64,000 bases of DNA, taken from Rufibacter roseus (lineage in GTDB: Bacteria; Bacteroidota; Bacteroidia; Cytophagales; Hymenobacteraceae). Below the pieces are notes generated by a model. That model saw only the letters and a list, made by a program, of their open reading frames with translations. It was not told the DNA's origin and did not search any database. The stretch spans positions 124,001 through 188,000 of the forward strand of contig NZ_LRML01000002.1 of NCBI RefSeq assembly GCF_001647285.1, written 5' to 3'. Shown here piece after piece: positions 61,420-64,000 of this stretch; position 1 is the first letter of the stretch, and every line of letters begins with the position of its first letter. The position numbers were made by a program, and so were the translations under genes.

Positions 61420-63241
61420 AGAAATAGACCCTGATTTAATTCAAAAGTATCATACTGTCATATCACATAGAGGGCCCGATAGCCACGGCACCTATTCTTA
61501 TCAACATTTAGCCTTACTTCACCGCCGGCTTTCCATTATAGATCTGTCACCAAATGGTCATCAGCCTATGCCTTATGGTGCTGATCTTTCTATTGTTTTT
61601 AATGGGGAAATATACAATTACCTTGAAATAAAGGAAGTTCTGATTAATGCAGGCTACACCTTCCATTCTGAATCTGACACCGAAGTTATCATGGCGGCCT
61701 ATCTGCATTGGGGTGAGGCCTGCGTAGAGCAGTTCAACGGTATGTGGGCTTTTGCCCTGCTAGATAAGGCTAACCAGAAGCTATTCTGCAGCAGAGATAG
61801 ATTTGGGGTTAAACCTTTTTACTACCGTCAGTCTAAAAGTTTCTTTGCCTTTGCTTCAGAAATAAAACAGTTTACTACCCTACCCGACTGGAAGGCAACC
61901 CTGCATCTGGAAAGAGCCATAGACTTTATAAACTACGGCATCTTTGATCACACTGATGAAACACTGTTCAAAGGGGTAAACCAACTAAAGCCCGGGAATA
62001 ATCTGGTCTTCAACTTAAAGGATAATTCCTTCATTATTCATGAATGGTATAACCTCAGAAAAAGAGTAAAAAAATATGAGGCCTCTTTTGATCAAGCTAA
62101 AGAGGAATTCTACACCCTTTTTACTGATGCCGTTAAGTTAAGGCTCAGATCAGATGTTAAAGTTGGATCATGTCTTTCTGGAGGTATTGATAGTACCTCT
62201 ATTGTATGCTCTATCAATCAGTTACTAAAGAAAGAAAACAAACAAGGAGTTCAAGAGACAGTTTCAGCTTGTTCAACTGTTAAAAAATATGATGAGCAGC
62301 AGTTTATTGATGCTGTCATTAAGAATACTGAAATAAAACCCCATAAGGTATACCCAAACCTTGATGGTCTTTTTGATTTGCTGGATGAGCTGATCTGGCA
62401 CCAAGATGAGCCTTTTACTTCTACCAGCACCCTAGCTCAATGGAGTGTTTTCGCTGAAGCAAAAAAGAATGATATTACTGTTATGCTTGATGGGCAGGGT
62501 GCCGATGAATCACTGGCAGGATATCTTCCCTTCCATGATGCACATTTGATAGGAATGCTCAAAGCTGCCAACATTGGGGGCATTCTCTCTGAGGTGGGTG
62601 CGTTAAAAAAATTAAAAGGATATCCTGCCAAAAAGGCGTGGCAGTTTTTATTCAAGTTTCTCCTTCCCTCCAGCATCAGCTTGAAATTGAGAAGCCATAC
62701 CTTACCCTTCCGGCTTAAAACGGATACAGAAAAGCAGTCTCTTTACAAACCACAGTTCTTTGGCAGTATTCAAGAAATGTCTTTTGACCAACTGCTTTGC
62801 TCCAATTTACCCATGCTTCTTCACTATGAAGACCGCAATTCTATGGCCCATTCTATAGAGTCTAGAGTTCCTTTTCTTGATTATAGATTGGTGGAATTTA
62901 TTGTTGGGCTACCAGACAGCTATAAAATAAGAGACGGCCAGACAAAATACATCTTGAGAGAGGCCTTGGCGCATGAAATACCAGCGGAGATAAAAAATAG
63001 GCATGACAAAATGGGGTTCTTAACCTCTGAAGCTGTCTGGATACAAGAGCATCAAGAAGAATTCAGGTCGCACCTCTTAAAAGCGGTTAAGGAAATGGAA
63101 TTTCTACTTGATCAGGAAGAAGTAATGGACTCTTTTGACAATCTTGTTTCTGGAGGAAAAGAAATTTCCATTGGTTCGGTTTATTTTAGAATTTTGACAC
63201 TTCACCGTTGGATGAGGGTTTTTCAAGTGAATCCCTCATAA
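61382..63241 (+). CDS. asnB: Asparagine synthase (glutamine-hydrolysing)-like protein
   Basis: A 619-residue class II glutamine amidotransferase. Cys2 of MCGIGGIV is the glutaminase nucleophile; HRGPDSHG, FNGEIYNYLE and SRDRFGVKPFYY follow. The synthetase domain (about 235-600) has the PP-loop SGGIDSTS and LDGQGADESLAGY. Copies inside polysaccharide clusters often amidate a sugar acid or other cell-surface precursor instead of making free asparagine; which applies here is not known. It starts inside the wzx gene and is followed after 9 bp by wecB. Confidence 0.92.
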   Translation: MCGIGGIVQLTNEEIDPDLIQKYHTVISHRGPDSHGTYSYQHLALLHRRLSIIDLSPNGHQPMPYGADLSIVFNGEIYNYLEIKEVLINAGYTFHSESDTEVIMAAYLHWGEACVEQFNGMWAFALLDKANQKLFCSRDRFGVKPFYYRQSKSFFAFASEIKQFTTLPDWKATLHLERAIDFINYGIFDHTDETLFKGVNQLKPGNNLVFNLKDNSFIIHEWYNLRKRVKKYEASFDQAKEEFYTLFTDAVKLRLRSDVKVGSCLSGGIDSTSIVCSINQLLKKENKQGVQETVSACSTVKKYDEQQFIDAVIKNTEIKPHKVYPNLDGLFDLLDELIWHQDEPFTSTSTLAQWSVFAEAKKNDITVMLDGQGADESLAGYLPFHDAHLIGMLKAANIGGILSEVGALKKLKGYPAKKAWQFLFKFLLPSSISLKLRSHTLPFRLKTDTEKQSLYKPQFFGSIQEMSFDQLLCSNLPMLLHYEDRNSMAHSIESRVPFLDYRLVEFIVGLPDSYKIRDGQTKYILREALAHEIPAEIKNRHDKMGFLTSEAVWIQEHQEEFRSHLLKAVKEMEFLLDQEEVMDSFDNLVSGGKEISIGSVYFRILTLHRWMRVFQVNPS

Positions 63242-63250
63242 GAAATTGGC

Positions 63251-64000
63251 ATGGTAAAAATTGTTACGATAGTAGGGGCTCGTCCCCAATTCATAAAAGC
63301 AGCAGCCGTAAGCAGGGCATTCTCCAAATCAGCAGAGATAACTGAAATTATAGTGCATACGGGGCAACACTTTGATGATAACATGTCAAAAGTGTTTTTT
63401 GATGAGCTAAACATACCCACTCCACATTATCACCTACACATTAATGGCGGCTCTCACGGAGCTATGACCGGTAAAATGCTGGAGAGCATTGAGGAAGTAC
63501 TATTAAAAGAGCAACCTCACTTCGTGCTGGTGTACGGTGACACCAATTCTACTCTAGCCGGTGCTTTAGCTGCAAAGAAACTGCACATTAAAGTAATTCA
63601 TGTAGAAGCCGGGTTGCGTAGCTTTAACATGAGAATGCCGGAAGAAGTAAATCGTATTCTAACAGATAGAATATCAGATCTCCTGTTCTGCCCTACTGAC
63701 ACTGCGGTAGCCAATCTACAAGCTGAAGGATTTGAAAACCTGCCAGTGAAGGTGATCAAAAACGGCGATGTGATGCAAGACGCCGCCCTTTACTATCAAA
63801 ACAAGCTAGCAGAAACAAACGGAGATAAGACTATACCAACAGCAGGATCCTATATATTAGCAACAATACACAGGGCTGAAAATACAGACAATCCGGATAA
63901 TTTACGCAGCATCATTGAAGCTTTCAATGAGATAAATACTACCACTCCAATTGTGCTGCCCTTGCACCCGCGCACCAGAAAGCTACTTCAGCAGCAGGGT
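63251..64000 (+). CDS. wecB: UDP-GlcNAc 2-epimerase, non-hydrolysing (WecB), 3' end off window
   Basis: The frame is open from ATG 63251 to the right edge; 250 of the usual ~370 residues are visible. It interconverts UDP-GlcNAc and UDP-ManNAc for surface polysaccharides. GARPQFIKAAAV, VYGDTNSTLAGALAA, VEAGLRSF, PEEVNRILTDRIS, TIHRAENTDN and LPLHPRT are family motifs. It is the fourth co-directional gene of the cluster, which evidently continues to the right. Confidence 0.94.
   Translation, partial: MVKIVTIVGARPQFIKAAAVSRAFSKSAEITEIIVHTGQHFDDNMSKVFFDELNIPTPHYHLHINGGSHGAMTGKMLESIEEVLLKEQPHFVLVYGDTNSTLAGALAAKKLHIKVIHVEAGLRSFNMRMPEEVNRILTDRISDLLFCPTDTAVANLQAEGFENLPVKVIKNGDVMQDAALYYQNKLAETNGDKTIPTAGSYILATIHRAENTDNPDNLRSIIEAFNEINTTTPIVLPLHPRTRKLLQQQG

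Overview
The window looks like chromosomal DNA of a Bacteroidota bacterium, most likely a Cytophagales member near Hymenobacteraceae (Rufibacter/Pontibacter-like). This rests on TAnnTTTG-type promoter elements, a type IX secretion sorting domain, Bacteroidota gene families (DUF5683, DUF3098, the SpmA-SpmB fusion, a short DapB) and characteristic gene orders. The genus is a guess. No rRNA operon, CRISPR array, prophage or recognisable IS transposase was seen.

Layout. 1-4 kb: a secreted repeat protein (cut by the left edge) divergent from an RprX/RprY-like two-component pair. 4-12.5 kb: housekeeping genes (coaD, NUDIX, pyrE, phosphoesterase, threonine aldolase, cupin, pyrG, yidC). 12.7-17.6 kb: UPF0173 hydrolase, then parA-parB-DUF5683-dapB-lepB. 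17.7-20.3 kb: a GH9 cellulase whose frame ends in an A9 run followed by an out-of-frame polysaccharide deacetylase. 20.4-26 kb: methyltransferases, ung, apaG, kdsA and a coiled-coil membrane protein. 26.1-29.7 kb: cyanophycinase and cyanophycin synthetase. 30-35.4 kb: tRNA-Cys, rpsA, HNH nuclease, NlpC/P60 peptidase, smpB and a thioesterase. 36-42 kb: SpmAB-like protein, an Imm26-like gene inside inverted repeats, and an epimerase/DUF1611/M14 peptidase group that fits murein-peptide or D-glutamate use. 42-49 kb: deiminase-like enzyme, tsaD and a giant TamB. 49.3-52.9 kb: ftsX-DUF3098-uppP-truB-ribF. 53.4-57 kb: CoA-transferase genes split by an inserted four-helix-bundle gene, then a GNAT-nitrilase fusion. 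57-64 kb: the start of a surface polysaccharide locus (Wzz-like, T9SS-exported hydrolase, Wzx, AsnB, WecB), continuing past the right edge.

Two kinds of intergenic structure recur. The first is a family of at least 16 palindromes of about 35-45 bp with a TGTTTTaGGC outer word, usually a few bases after a stop codon. The second is a set of at least six inverted-repeat pairs built from short A/T-rich words in a different vocabulary each time; one pair brackets the four-helix-bundle gene and another brackets the Imm26-like gene. Together with the A9 slippery site in the GH9-deacetylase gene these are the observations most worth following up.
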